The translations under genes and the position numbers were made by a program. A stretch of DNA of 8,671 nucleotides from an uncultured Lachnospiraceae bacterium (lineage in GTDB: Bacteria; Bacillota; Clostridia; Lachnospirales; Lachnospiraceae), in the NCBI GenBank assembly GCA_905236615.1, contig CAJORC010000064.1, positions 1 through 8,671 of the forward strand, in the 5' to 3' direction. The notes below the pieces were generated by a model that was not told the DNA's origin, ran no database searches, and was given only the letters and a program-made list of their open reading frames with translations. Of this stretch, positions 1 to 6,361 are shown in pieces; the first letter of the stretch is position 1; each line of letters opens with the position of its first letter.

Positions 1-1836
1 CTTTTTCCAGCTGTCAGGATCGAGAAGATCCGAATCATTATCGGCTGTAAGAAGACCTACCTTATACTCATCTCCTGTTCCGTCTGCCGAGAAAGCGATA
101 TAGATATTATCGCCGTTCTTTAATACTGCAGGTCCCTCGTTAACCTTATTTGTTGTCATTTCCCATGAATATGACGGGATTGCGATCGTAACGGGATCCG
201 ATTTAAGCTGCCACGGCTTCTCCTTATCGATCTCTGCTATCATAAGGTTGGAAGAACTCGGCTTATAAGCCCATACGACATATCCTCTGTTGTTTCCGTC
301 AGTATCCTCATTTTCAAAATAGGTCATATCAAGAGAGAATGTGCCGTTAAAGATGTCATTCTTGCCATCTTTCTGAAGCATCAGTCCGTCTCCGTTTGCA
401 AGCTCCCAGTTATCTGAGCTGAGAAGCTTGGCCGGATCACTGCATACCAGACAGTGGCATCCGATAGACCAATCTCCGCTGTTGCATACTCCGGCAAAAT
501 ATACGACCCATTTATCTCCTACCTTGTGCATCTCAGGTGCCCAGATATGCTTGCTGAGCGCTCCCGATGAGTTTGCCTTCCAGATCACATGATCCTCGGC
601 ATTCTGAAGACCGGTAAGAGTCTTCGCACGTCTCAATGCTATCCTGTCATAACCGTCCTTTATGCTTCCGAGAGCCGGCCATGATGATGTCATGTAATAG
701 TATCCGTCATCCTCGTTATATATGATGAAAGGATCGGCTTTCTCGGAAACAAGCGGACTCGGAAAATATGAAAGCCTTCCTGTCAGCTTATTTTTCCCGG
801 TAGAAAGCTGATCTGCATTTGTGACATGCTCAAGCGTATCTGAGTTAGTCCAGCTTACATAAGCATCGCGCTTCTTACCGTTTGAAAGTGTTACTTCAAC
901 CTTGGACGGAAGTTCAAGAGAAGTTCCCTTTTCAACCTTTATATCCGAAAGGTCAATCTCTGACACATCGGTAATTGTAAGTCCTGCTTTTTCTCCCTGA
1001 GCATTAACGTCATTTCCGTCGTACTCAACGGTTGTCGTATTTTTCTTCTCAAGAGCATCTTTCTTTGCGATTGTCTCTGCATCAAGGGCTCCGTCATAAA
1101 CTTCAATGTCATCAATATATCCATTGAAATATTCTCCTTTGCCCCAGTTTGCCTTACCGATCTGGAATATGCTGCTGTCTCCGAGAACTTTGGACAATTC
1201 TATACAGCCTGTTGCCTTGCTCTTCTGCTTACCGTTTATATATAATCTTGTAGTATCATTTTCATATACTACTGTTACATTCTTCCAGACCGATGATGAT
1301 GATGCCGCTATCGAAGTCGTACGGCTGTCACCAAACCGCTCTGCCGTAACAGAAGTAGTTGAATCCAGAACTCCGATGTAGTGAAGATTTTTCTCGCTGC
1401 GTGCGCTTGAATCGTTGGCAGCAAAATAACCCCAGCTGAAACTTGCCTTTTCAGACTTACTTTTATAGGAAATCGTGAGCGCATCATGTCCGCTCAAAAG
1501 ACTTCCGCCATCTTCATCGCTTACGTTCAGATATGTGCTTCCATCAAGATAAAATGATTTTCCTTCTCCGCTTTCAGTTTCATCAGAATACCGGCTCGTT
1601 CCGACAACCTCTACTTCAGCACCCTTTCTATCTTCTGCACTCTCCCCGTCAAAATCAATTGAAGCTATCAGTTTTGCCTCAGAAGCTTCTTCAGACTCAT
1701 TTGAACTCTGCGTTTCATCCCCTGTTTCTGTGTCTTCTTCCGCAAAGGCAGGTACCATGCTTCCCGGTACTGAAGAAACAACCATTGCACTTGCAAGAAA
1801 AGCACACATAAACTTCTTATAATGCCTGTTACGCAT
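1..1836 (-). CDS. Secreted GH43-family glycoside hydrolase with LamG and Big_4-like domains (3' end off window)
   Basis: The frame is open for 612 codons from the ATG at 1836 to the left edge, so the C-terminus is missing. The start is fixed by AAAGGTGG (1844-1851), 7 nt upstream. Residues 1-32 form a signal peptide ending in AFA before EEDTE, followed by an acidic Ser/Glu-rich linker. About 57-250 is a LamG/concanavalin-like jelly roll (FYLDGSTYLNV, RLYINGK, YIDDIEVYDGAL). About 285-335 resembles a Big_4 Ig-like domain (LELPSKVEVTLSNG, VSWTNSD). From about 350 comes a GH43 five-bladed propeller. D368 in ADPF fits the catalytic base, D503 in SLDMTYF the pKa-modulating Asp, and E567 in NEGPA the general acid. 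HIWAPEMH (W432-H437) is a further family signature. Relatives act on arabinan, arabinoxylan or xylosides; the substrate here cannot be read from sequence. It is probably exported and acts on plant polysaccharide. GH43 assignment is firm; specificity is unknown. Confidence 0.9.
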   Translation of the reverse strand, partial: MRNRHYKKFMCAFLASAMVVSSVPGSMVPAFAEEDTETGDETQSSNESEEASEAKLIASIDFDGESAEDRKGAEVEVVGTSRYSDETESGEGKSFYLDGSTYLNVSDEDGGSLLSGHDALTISYKSKSEKASFSWGYFAANDSSARSEKNLHYIGVLDSTTSVTAERFGDSRTTSIAASSSSVWKNVTVVYENDTTRLYINGKQKSKATGCIELSKVLGDSSIFQIGKANWGKGEYFNGYIDDIEVYDGALDAETIAKKDALEKKNTTTVEYDGNDVNAQGEKAGLTITDVSEIDLSDIKVEKGTSLELPSKVEVTLSNGKKRDAYVSWTNSDTLEHVTNADQLSTGKNKLTGRLSYFPSPLVSEKADPFIIYNEDDGYYYMTSSWPALGSIKDGYDRIALRRAKTLTGLQNAEDHVIWKANSSGALSKHIWAPEMHKVGDKWVVYFAGVCNSGDWSIGCHCLVCSDPAKLLSSDNWELANGDGLMLQKDGKNDIFNGTFSLDMTYFENEDTDGNNRGYVVWAYKPSSSNLMIAEIDKEKPWQLKSDPVTIAIPSYSWEMTTNKVNEGPAVLKNGDNIYIAFSADGTGDEYKVGLLTADNDSDLLDPDSWKK

Positions 1837-1858
1837 TGCAAATCCACCTTTCTGATCC

Positions 1859-1887
1859 ATTATCCATTATCCGTTATCCAATTATCC
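1859..1887 (-). repeat. Heptamer tandem repeat in the hydrolase leader
   Basis: Read on the minus strand, the unit GGATAAT occurs four times: 1881-1887, 1873-1879 (as GGATAAC), 1866-1872 and 1859-1865. There is one extra base at 1880 and a decayed fifth copy (GGATCAG) at 1852-1858. The array sits immediately upstream of the ribosome binding site at 1844-1851. It lies between the predicted transcription start and the start codon, so copy-number change would alter leader length but not the reading frame. Confidence 0.8.
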
Positions 1888-2026
1888 TTTAAGAGCCCGT
1901 TTCTGACCGGTCCTCTTCTTTTGTCTCGATCCAATACGATCCCATGCTTTCCCTGTTGTTCTTTTCGCCTCCTCTGTTTGATGTATATGCATGGCGATAT
2001 TATTGATCTCAACTCCATTTTTATTT

Positions 2027-2055
2027 ATTATCTGTTTTTAACGAAGCAGATTCAA
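2027..2055 (-). promoter_or_regulatory. Predicted sigma-A-type promoter for the GH43 gene
   Basis: On the minus strand, TTGAAT (2050-2055) lies exactly 17 nt upstream of GATAAT (2027-2032). These match the -35 and -10 consensus at 4/6 and 5/6. Transcription would start near 2020 and give a leader of about 180 nt before the ATG at 1836. I see no clear catabolite-repression operator. This is predicted from consensus only. Confidence 0.5.
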
Positions 2056-2189
2056 TTAAGATTATTTACAATTTAGTTAATAAAAATTCATTTCTGTTCC
2101 ATTCTCTGTACAATATGTTTGTTTTTTTATATCTAATGTTTATTTTTTTATTTTTTTATCATATTAAGGTTTTTTTTATTATTGTGTAC

Positions 2190-2195
2190 TATAAT
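2190..2195 (+). promoter_or_regulatory. Predicted -10 element of the transporter operon
   Basis: A perfect TATAAT lies about 48 nt upstream of the ATPase start codon. No good -35 hexamer is present at 16-18 nt. Instead, the upstream DNA is packed with T runs that could act as an UP-like or bent element. Start near 2202 would give a leader of about 40 nt. This is moderate support only, because TATAAT can arise by chance in such AT-rich DNA. Confidence 0.4.
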
Positions 2196-2242
2196 CAATA
2201 CATAAGATTGGCTTTTCAGGCCACAGTTTATAAGGACGATAT

Positions 2243-2932
2243 ATGCAGGAAATAAATTCTGAAAAACCGGTAATACATGTGGAAAATCTGTACCGGATAT
2301 ATAAAAGCGGGCAGGAAAAGGTCTATGCCCTGAACGGTGTCAGTTTTGACATAATGAAGGGGGAATTTGTTGCCATCGTCGGAACCTCCGGCTCAGGTAA
2401 GTCCACCCTTCTTAATATGATGGCCGGACTTGAAAAACCCAGCAAGGGAAAGATAGTAATAGCCGGTAAACATATTGAAAAACTTAATGAGAAAGAACTT
2501 GTCCGCTTCAGACGTGAACACGTGGGATTCATATTCCAGTCCTACAACCTTATGAGTACGCTGAATGCAATAGAAAACGTGGCACTGCCTCTAAGCTTCA
2601 GAGGAATAGATAAGAAAGTCAGGGAAAAACGTTCAATTGAAGCATTGAAGCATGTAGGGCTGGAAAAATATATGACACACCGGCCGAATGAGATGTCCGG
2701 AGGTCAGCAGCAGCGCGTCGGCATAGCAAGGGCTCTGGTTGTACATCCCGAGATCATATTTGCGGATGAACCTACCGGAAACCTTGACTCTCATACAGCC
2801 GGTGAGATGCTGTCTCTCATGCAGGACATTGTAAAAAAAGACCGTCAGACTCTCGTAATGGTAACTCACGACGACCACCTTGCTTCCTATGCTGACAAGC
2901 AGATACGTATAAGTGACGGCAAAATCGTTTAA
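2243..2932 (+). CDS. ABC transporter ATP-binding protein, MacB/LolD type
   Basis: This 229-aa cytoplasmic ATPase has the normal length for the family and is complete. Visible motifs in order are Walker A GTSGSGKST (47-55), Q-loop Q99 in FIFQSYNL, signature MSGGQQQR (151-158), Walker B IIFADEP (171-177), D-loop GNLDS (179-183) and switch His H209 in MVTHD. The SGGQQQR signature and the FADEPTGNLD stretch are typical of the MacB/LolD/FtsE-like group, which drives FtsX-fold permeases by mechanotransmission and not classical through-membrane transport. AAGGA (2232-2236), 6 nt before the ATG, supports the start. The gene is first in an operon with the CARDB-like membrane protein 15 nt downstream and the FtsX-type permease after it. 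Substrate cannot be told from the ATPase; members serve lipoprotein extraction, macrolide or peptide efflux, or peptide sensing. Confidence 0.95.
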   Translation: MQEINSEKPVIHVENLYRIYKSGQEKVYALNGVSFDIMKGEFVAIVGTSGSGKSTLLNMMAGLEKPSKGKIVIAGKHIEKLNEKELVRFRREHVGFIFQSYNLMSTLNAIENVALPLSFRGIDKKVREKRSIEALKHVGLEKYMTHRPNEMSGGQQQRVGIARALVVHPEIIFADEPTGNLDSHTAGEMLSLMQDIVKKDRQTLVMVTHDDHLASYADKQIRISDGKIV

Positions 2933-2933
2933 G

Positions 2934-2939
2934 AAAGGA
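2934..2939 (+). promoter_or_regulatory. Ribosome binding site that decides a TTG start
   Basis: AAAGGA overlaps the region just after the ATPase stop codon and lies 8 nt before the TTG at 2948. No in-frame ATG with a comparable site is present nearby. The residues after the TTG give a proper signal peptide, so TTG initiation is preferred. Confidence 0.75.
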
Positions 2940-2947
2940 CTAAGAAA

Positions 2948-4567
2948 TTGAAATTATACAGGTATTTAACATATTCGGCAGCAATTGTAACTTCTTTGCT
3001 TTTATCCGTTTATTCCGGCAGTGTTACATGCTCTGCTGCCCACACGCTTTCGGATAATGGCGGTATTTCAGACAATAACGGGATTTCAGATAATGATCCC
3101 GATGAAAAGAACCACTTTATCTATCTTTCAACCGAAGATAATGATGATGATGACGATGATGATGACAGCAGCTCATCTTCTTCGTCCTCATCTTCTGAAG
3201 ACAGCAGTACGGAAACCGGTACCGATCATTCAACCGCAAGTTCCAGCAGCGACTATATCGTTCCCGGTGCAACGTGGTTTACTCCCACTGCAGTTCACGG
3301 AGAAGGGGTAATAGTTGTTCTCCCTCTTGTAAATATGTTTAAGACCAACGTAACTGATGTTGTCGTTACTCCAGTTATCTCAGAAAAAACCGACGAATTT
3401 CCTTTTGAAATTTTTTCTACAGGTTTCACCCAGAAAATAGATACTCTTTACGGCGAAAATGCCGAGAAAGACAGGAACAAGCGTGCCCAGAACTGTGTCT
3501 GGGCTTTTCAGACGAGAGAAGACGTTAAAAGCGGTTATTACAAGATCAATTACAATGTTCTTTATACCAATTCCGACGGAGTTCAGGAAAGCTGCACCGT
3601 CTCCACTTATGTAAAAACAATAGGACTTCCTAAATACGGAAACACAAGCGGTTACGAAGATCCTTCGGACAAATCGACACCGCGTATCATAGTAACGGGC
3701 TTTACTACATCACCCGCTCAAATATACGCAGGCGACACATTTACATTAAACCTGAATATAAAGAATACTTCACGACGCACAGCTGTTAATAACCTTGAGC
3801 TTGACCTGACTGCAGTTGTTGCCGGAAAAGACGAAGCCAGTTCTTACGCCGCGTTTCTTCCGTCCAGCGGTTCAAACAGCTTCTACCTTGACTCACTGCC
3901 TGCCGGCGGAGAAAAAGTTCTTTCAATGGATTTTACGGCAAAAGCGGATCTTGAACAGAAACCTTATGTAATGAACATAAAGATGAATTATGAGAACGAC
4001 TCGGCAACAGCTTTTGAAGGTTCGGCAGAGGTATCAATACCGATAAAGCAGGTTTCCAAATTTGATACTTCCGCGATCACGGTAGAGCCTGCTTCTATTG
4101 CTGTCGGTGAACAGACAAACCTTATGTTCAACATATACAATACCGGAAAAACAAAGCTTTACAATGTTTCGGTAAGTGTAAGCGGTGACAGCATCGAGCC
4201 CACCTTCGGATTTGTCGGGGGGCTTGCCTCCGGTGCCACGGGCAGCGTCGATATGATGATCAGCGGTGTCGCAGAAACGATGGATGACGGTACGATAGAC
4301 GCAGTAATTTCTTATGAGGATGAAAACGGAAATGTCACAAGTACAGTAAAAGAATTCACACTGACAGTTACGTCCGGCGATAATAATTATGACGACGTAG
4401 ATTACTCAGATGAAAATATTTCCGAAAACGAAGGAAATCCTTTAGTTCTTCCAATAGCCATTGCCGCCTGTGTCGGACTTGGAGTTATCATCACTATCAT
4501 CATTGTAGTTCGCAAACGTATTGCAAAGAAGAAGGAATTGGAAAACGAAGAAGATGAAGATATCTGA
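2948..4567 (+). CDS. Type I membrane protein with Ig-like/CARDB-like repeats, partner of the MacB-type transporter
   Basis: This 539-aa protein initiates at TTG. Residues 1-31 form a signal peptide; cleavage near CSA/SAA is likely, and the SVTC around C28 is a poor lipobox. A low-complexity stalk follows, with three SDN repeats (35-50), eight Asp (66-73) and ten Ser (74-83). The extracellular part then carries three beta-sandwich-like segments. One is at about 110-225, with C183 and C216 as a possible disulfide. The others are at about 246-368 and 374-475, and both begin like CARDB/NEW3 domains (SPAQIYAGDTFTLNLNIKN; EPASIAVGEQTNLMFNIYN). A transmembrane helix (498-521), basic RKRIAKKK and an acidic tail end the protein. 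COG1361-like proteins of this layout are, to my recollection, often encoded beside MacB-type genes in Clostridia. I infer an extracellular accessory or substrate-handling subunit replacing MacA. Biochemical function is unknown. Confidence 0.85.
   Translation: MKLYRYLTYSAAIVTSLLLSVYSGSVTCSAAHTLSDNGGISDNNGISDNDPDEKNHFIYLSTEDNDDDDDDDDSSSSSSSSSSEDSSTETGTDHSTASSSSDYIVPGATWFTPTAVHGEGVIVVLPLVNMFKTNVTDVVVTPVISEKTDEFPFEIFSTGFTQKIDTLYGENAEKDRNKRAQNCVWAFQTREDVKSGYYKINYNVLYTNSDGVQESCTVSTYVKTIGLPKYGNTSGYEDPSDKSTPRIIVTGFTTSPAQIYAGDTFTLNLNIKNTSRRTAVNNLELDLTAVVAGKDEASSYAAFLPSSGSNSFYLDSLPAGGEKVLSMDFTAKADLEQKPYVMNIKMNYENDSATAFEGSAEVSIPIKQVSKFDTSAITVEPASIAVGEQTNLMFNIYNTGKTKLYNVSVSVSGDSIEPTFGFVGGLASGATGSVDMMISGVAETMDDGTIDAVISYEDENGNVTSTVKEFTLTVTSGDNNYDDVDYSDENISENEGNPLVLPIAIAACVGLGVIITIIIVVRKRIAKKKELENEEDEDI
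3143..3196 (+). repeat. In-frame Asp8-Ser10 low-complexity tract
   Basis: Eight consecutive Asp codons (GAT/GAC, 3143-3166) are followed by ten consecutive Ser codons (AGC, TCA, TCT, TCG, TCC; 3167-3196). The mixed synonymous codons show that the amino-acid composition, not simple slippage, has been kept. It forms part of the extracellular stalk between the signal peptide and the first beta-rich domain. Confidence 0.9.
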
Positions 4568-5927
4568 TCTTTTACAGATGAGTGTGAGTTCACTGCTTAA
4601 ACGTAAGCTCCGCTCAATCCTTACAATATTGGGAGTTGTTATCGGAATCGCTTCCATAGTTACCATGGTCTCACTGGGACTCGGCATGCAGAAACTGCAG
4701 CTGGAACAGATCGAGCAGTACGGCGGCCTCACGAGCATCACCGTTATGCCCGATCAGAGCGATGTCGTTACCAGCAACAGCCATCTGATAGACGATGATA
4801 CTATCTCTACCTTTTCAAACCTAGATCATGTCGAGATAGTATCTCCCGTACTTACCAGTTCTGCTATCTTATTGAGTGGGAAATATAAGGACGAGATATG
4901 GCAGCTCAACGGTTATACACTTGAAGGTCTGAAAGCCCTGAATTATAAGTTTTCTGAAGGCGGCCTGCCACACAAGGGTGAAAGCCTTAAATTCATTTAC
5001 GGAAATCAGCTTCTCAATGATTTTGTCGACGCCCATACAGGGCAGGGATTTTATGAAACCGGTAACCGCCCGGATATCGACCTTATGAATGACACCATAT
5101 TTACGGTCTTTGATACGGAAAGTTACAATAATTCAAACAACTCAGACTCTGAAAAGCCCGACAGCGGATTTGAAAGTCAGGATGATGAAGATGATAATGA
5201 TTCCTCAGCCAAGACACCTGCAAAAAAATATATAATTCCCGCAGCAGGAGTTCTTTACGGTGAAGGTGAAGACGCATGGTATGACTACAGTTACGGAGTA
5301 TACTGCGATATTGAAGCCCTGAAAACCACCTTAAGGCAGGTTTTCCGCAACAGAACCATCCCCGGACAGCCTACCAGAAAGAACGGTAAGCCTTATAAAA
5401 AATGGTATTATTCAAGCGCTTATATCAAAGTATCTGATATAAAATATGTTTCCGCTGTTCAAAAGGAAATTAAAGACATGGGTTATGATGCTACCAGCAA
5501 TTCAGAATGGATACAACAGACTCAGGAGTCATCCAGAAGTCTGGCCGCAATGCTCGGCGGTATCGGTGCCGTATCCATGCTTGTTGCCGCTATCGGAATA
5601 GCAAATACGATGATGATGTCAATTTACGAGCGTACTAAGGAAATCGGTGTAATGAAAGTCCTCGGATGCGAACTTAAGGATATTCAGGCACTGTTTCTTT
5701 TTGAAGCCGCTTCCATCGGACTTGTAGGCGGTGTGATCGGAAATGCCCTCAGTTTTCTTGTTGCTTTTGCAATAAATAAGATAAGCGGCCAGCAAACCTG
5801 CTATATTACTGCATGGCTGGTACTGGCCGGTCTTGGATTTGCTGTTATCGTCGGTGTCCTTGCAGGATATTTCCCTTCGAAACGCGCAATGAACCTGAGT
5901 CCTCTGGCTGCAATAAGAAATGACTGA
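4554..5927 (+). CDS. FtsX-fold ABC permease, MacB type
   Basis: From the ATG at 4554 this is 457 aa, near the size expected for a Gram-positive MacB-like permease lacking a fused ATPase. An amphipathic N-terminus (KISDLLQMSVSSLLKRKLRS) leads into TM1 (about 21-43). A large extracellular MacB core-like domain spans about 45-330. The FtsX domain then has TM2 (332-356), TM3 (379-407) and TM4 (420-441), with typical YERTKEIGVMKVLG and a final PLAAIR. An upstream TTG at 4521 is possible, but it adds a basic stretch not expected before this motif. The ATG overlaps the preceding gene by 14 nt and has only a weak GAAGAAG ahead, so translational coupling is likely. The extracellular domain contains an Asn/Ser/Asp-rich insert (about 192-224). 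With the upstream ATPase it should form the transporter core. Substrate is unknown. Confidence 0.92.
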   Translation: MKISDLLQMSVSSLLKRKLRSILTILGVVIGIASIVTMVSLGLGMQKLQLEQIEQYGGLTSITVMPDQSDVVTSNSHLIDDDTISTFSNLDHVEIVSPVLTSSAILLSGKYKDEIWQLNGYTLEGLKALNYKFSEGGLPHKGESLKFIYGNQLLNDFVDAHTGQGFYETGNRPDIDLMNDTIFTVFDTESYNNSNNSDSEKPDSGFESQDDEDDNDSSAKTPAKKYIIPAAGVLYGEGEDAWYDYSYGVYCDIEALKTTLRQVFRNRTIPGQPTRKNGKPYKKWYYSSAYIKVSDIKYVSAVQKEIKDMGYDATSNSEWIQQTQESSRSLAAMLGGIGAVSMLVAAIGIANTMMMSIYERTKEIGVMKVLGCELKDIQALFLFEAASIGLVGGVIGNALSFLVAFAINKISGQQTCYITAWLVLAGLGFAVIVGVLAGYFPSKRAMNLSPLAAIRND

Positions 5928-6143
5928 TCACTTATAGCCATTATTCTTTGCCATACCGTCGGAAGAAAATTTTTCTACTTTAGAATTGAATAAACCGTTA
6001 TTTTCATTTACAGGATGGCGCAGATCTGCTTTTATATCTCCTTTTATATCTTTGAGATCATTCTCATTCAGCACTTCTGTTCCACCTGTAACTTTTTCCA
6101 AAAGCTCATCTTTGATCTCCATTGCTTCAAGATTTTTATTCAT
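5928..6143 (-). CDS. Putative double-glycine-leader peptide precursor (71 aa)
   Basis: This small gene has an excellent ribosome binding site (AAAGGAG, 6152-6158, 8 nt before the ATG), which argues that it is real. The first 21 residues end in LLEKVTGG. Hydrophobic residues I10, L15 and V18 fall at -12, -7 and -4 from the cleavage point after G21, the pattern of leaders cut by C39-peptidase ABC transporters. The predicted 50-residue product (T22-K71) has no Cys or Trp, is highly charged (9 acidic, 8 Lys/Arg), is Asn-rich, and holds a DIKG/DIKA repeat. It lacks the hydrophobic helix of ordinary class II bacteriocins, and Cys needed for lanthionines or sactionines. A signalling peptide or unclassified secreted peptide is as likely as a bacteriocin. 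No C39 transporter, modification enzyme or immunity gene is in the window. Its stop codon directly abuts that of the convergent permease gene. Confidence 0.72.
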   Translation of the reverse strand: MNKNLEAMEIKDELLEKVTGGTEVLNENDLKDIKGDIKADLRHPVNENNGLFNSKVEKFSSDGMAKNNGYK

Positions 6144-6151
6144 AGATCTGA

Positions 6152-6158
6152 CTCCTTT
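6152..6158 (-). promoter_or_regulatory. Strong ribosome binding site of the double-glycine peptide gene
   Basis: AAAGGAG on the minus strand lies 8 nt before the ATG at 6143. It is one of the best Shine-Dalgarno matches in the window. It fixes the start at the first Met and disfavours the internal Met8, which has no such site. Confidence 0.8.
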
Positions 6159-6172
6159 CCGAACTTTTTCAG

Positions 6173-6178
6173 TTTATA
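6173..6178 (-). promoter_or_regulatory. Possible -10 element for the peptide gene
   Basis: TATAAA on the minus strand would start transcription about 20-25 nt before the ATG at 6143. No good -35 hexamer is found at 16-18 nt, so an activator may be needed, or the true promoter lies elsewhere. It sits one base from the -35 of the divergent tRNA promoter. Confidence 0.3.
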
Positions 6179-6179
6179 C

Positions 6180-6208
6180 TTGCAATCAGGCTTAAATCGT
6201 AGTATATT
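6180..6208 (+). promoter_or_regulatory. Promoter of the tRNA-Thr gene
   Basis: TTGCAA (6180-6185) and TATATT (6203-6208) are separated by exactly 17 nt. They match the -35 and -10 consensus at 4/6 and 5/6. The predicted start near 6215 leaves a short 5' leader of about 17 nt before the mature tRNA at 6232. Confidence 0.65.
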
Positions 6209-6231
6209 ATTAATGTTGCACGATAATGTGC

Positions 6232-6304
<73 letters not shown>

Positions 6305-6313
6305 TTTTTTATC

Positions 6314-6342
6314 AGAGCCGGATCTTTCGATCCGGCTCTTTT
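6314..6342 (+). terminator. Intrinsic terminator of tRNA-Thr
   Basis: A perfect 11-bp stem (AGAGCCGGATC, 6314-6324, with its complement 6329-6339) closes a TTTC loop and is followed by TTT, then CATTTT. It lies 9 nt after the tRNA end, with a T7 run at the tRNA/spacer junction. On the minus strand the same hairpin has a GAAA tetraloop but no T tract after it, so termination of the opposite operon here would be less efficient. Confidence 0.8.
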
Positions 6343-6361
6343 CATTTTAAATTATAAACTC

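Larger units (their letters stand above)
1837..2242. other. Divergent intergenic region (406 bp)
   Basis: This spacer separates the minus-strand hydrolase from the plus-strand transporter operon. The part near the hydrolase (about 1855-2020) is purine-rich on the minus strand and would be its untranslated leader. It contains a heptamer repeat. The part near the transporter (about 2100-2200) is extremely T-rich, with three T7 runs (2122-2128, 2143-2149, 2151-2157) and one T8 run (2170-2177). I see no convincing gene, no recognisable riboswitch and no terminator hairpin here. Confidence 0.7.

Noticed and set aside
1889..1945. An 18-codon possible leader peptide (MGSYWIETKEEDRSETGS) ahead of the hydrolase.
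   Set aside because: Its only ribosome binding site candidate (AGGGA) is 4 nt from the ATG, and nothing in the encoded residues suggests attenuation.
1975..2010. Alternative hydrolase promoter TTGAGA-N17-CATATA.
   Set aside because: The -10 matches only 3/6; the TTGAAT-N17-GATAAT pair just upstream is clearly better.
1860..2018. A 52-codon minus-strand frame in the hydrolase leader (begins MELRSIISPC).
   Set aside because: It has no ribosome binding site, begins at about the predicted transcription start, and its basic composition follows from purine-rich leader DNA. It runs through the heptamer array to its stop.
2973..3034. Lipobox in the CARDB-like protein around C28.
   Set aside because: The residues before the Cys (SVT) do not fit the lipobox consensus, and the protein already has a C-terminal membrane anchor.
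3021..3311. Overlapping frame in the CARDB-like gene rich in Met and Leu.
   Set aside because: It is a by-product of the GAT and TCN codon runs, without its own ribosome binding site.
4521..4553. Upstream TTG start giving the permease 11 extra residues.
   Set aside because: The extension is only basic residues encoded within the preceding gene; the ATG at 4554 gives the normal N-terminus of the family.
6314..6339. The tRNA terminator hairpin as an equally good terminator for the folD operon.
   Set aside because: On the minus strand the hairpin is followed by GATAAAAAAA, with no T tract.
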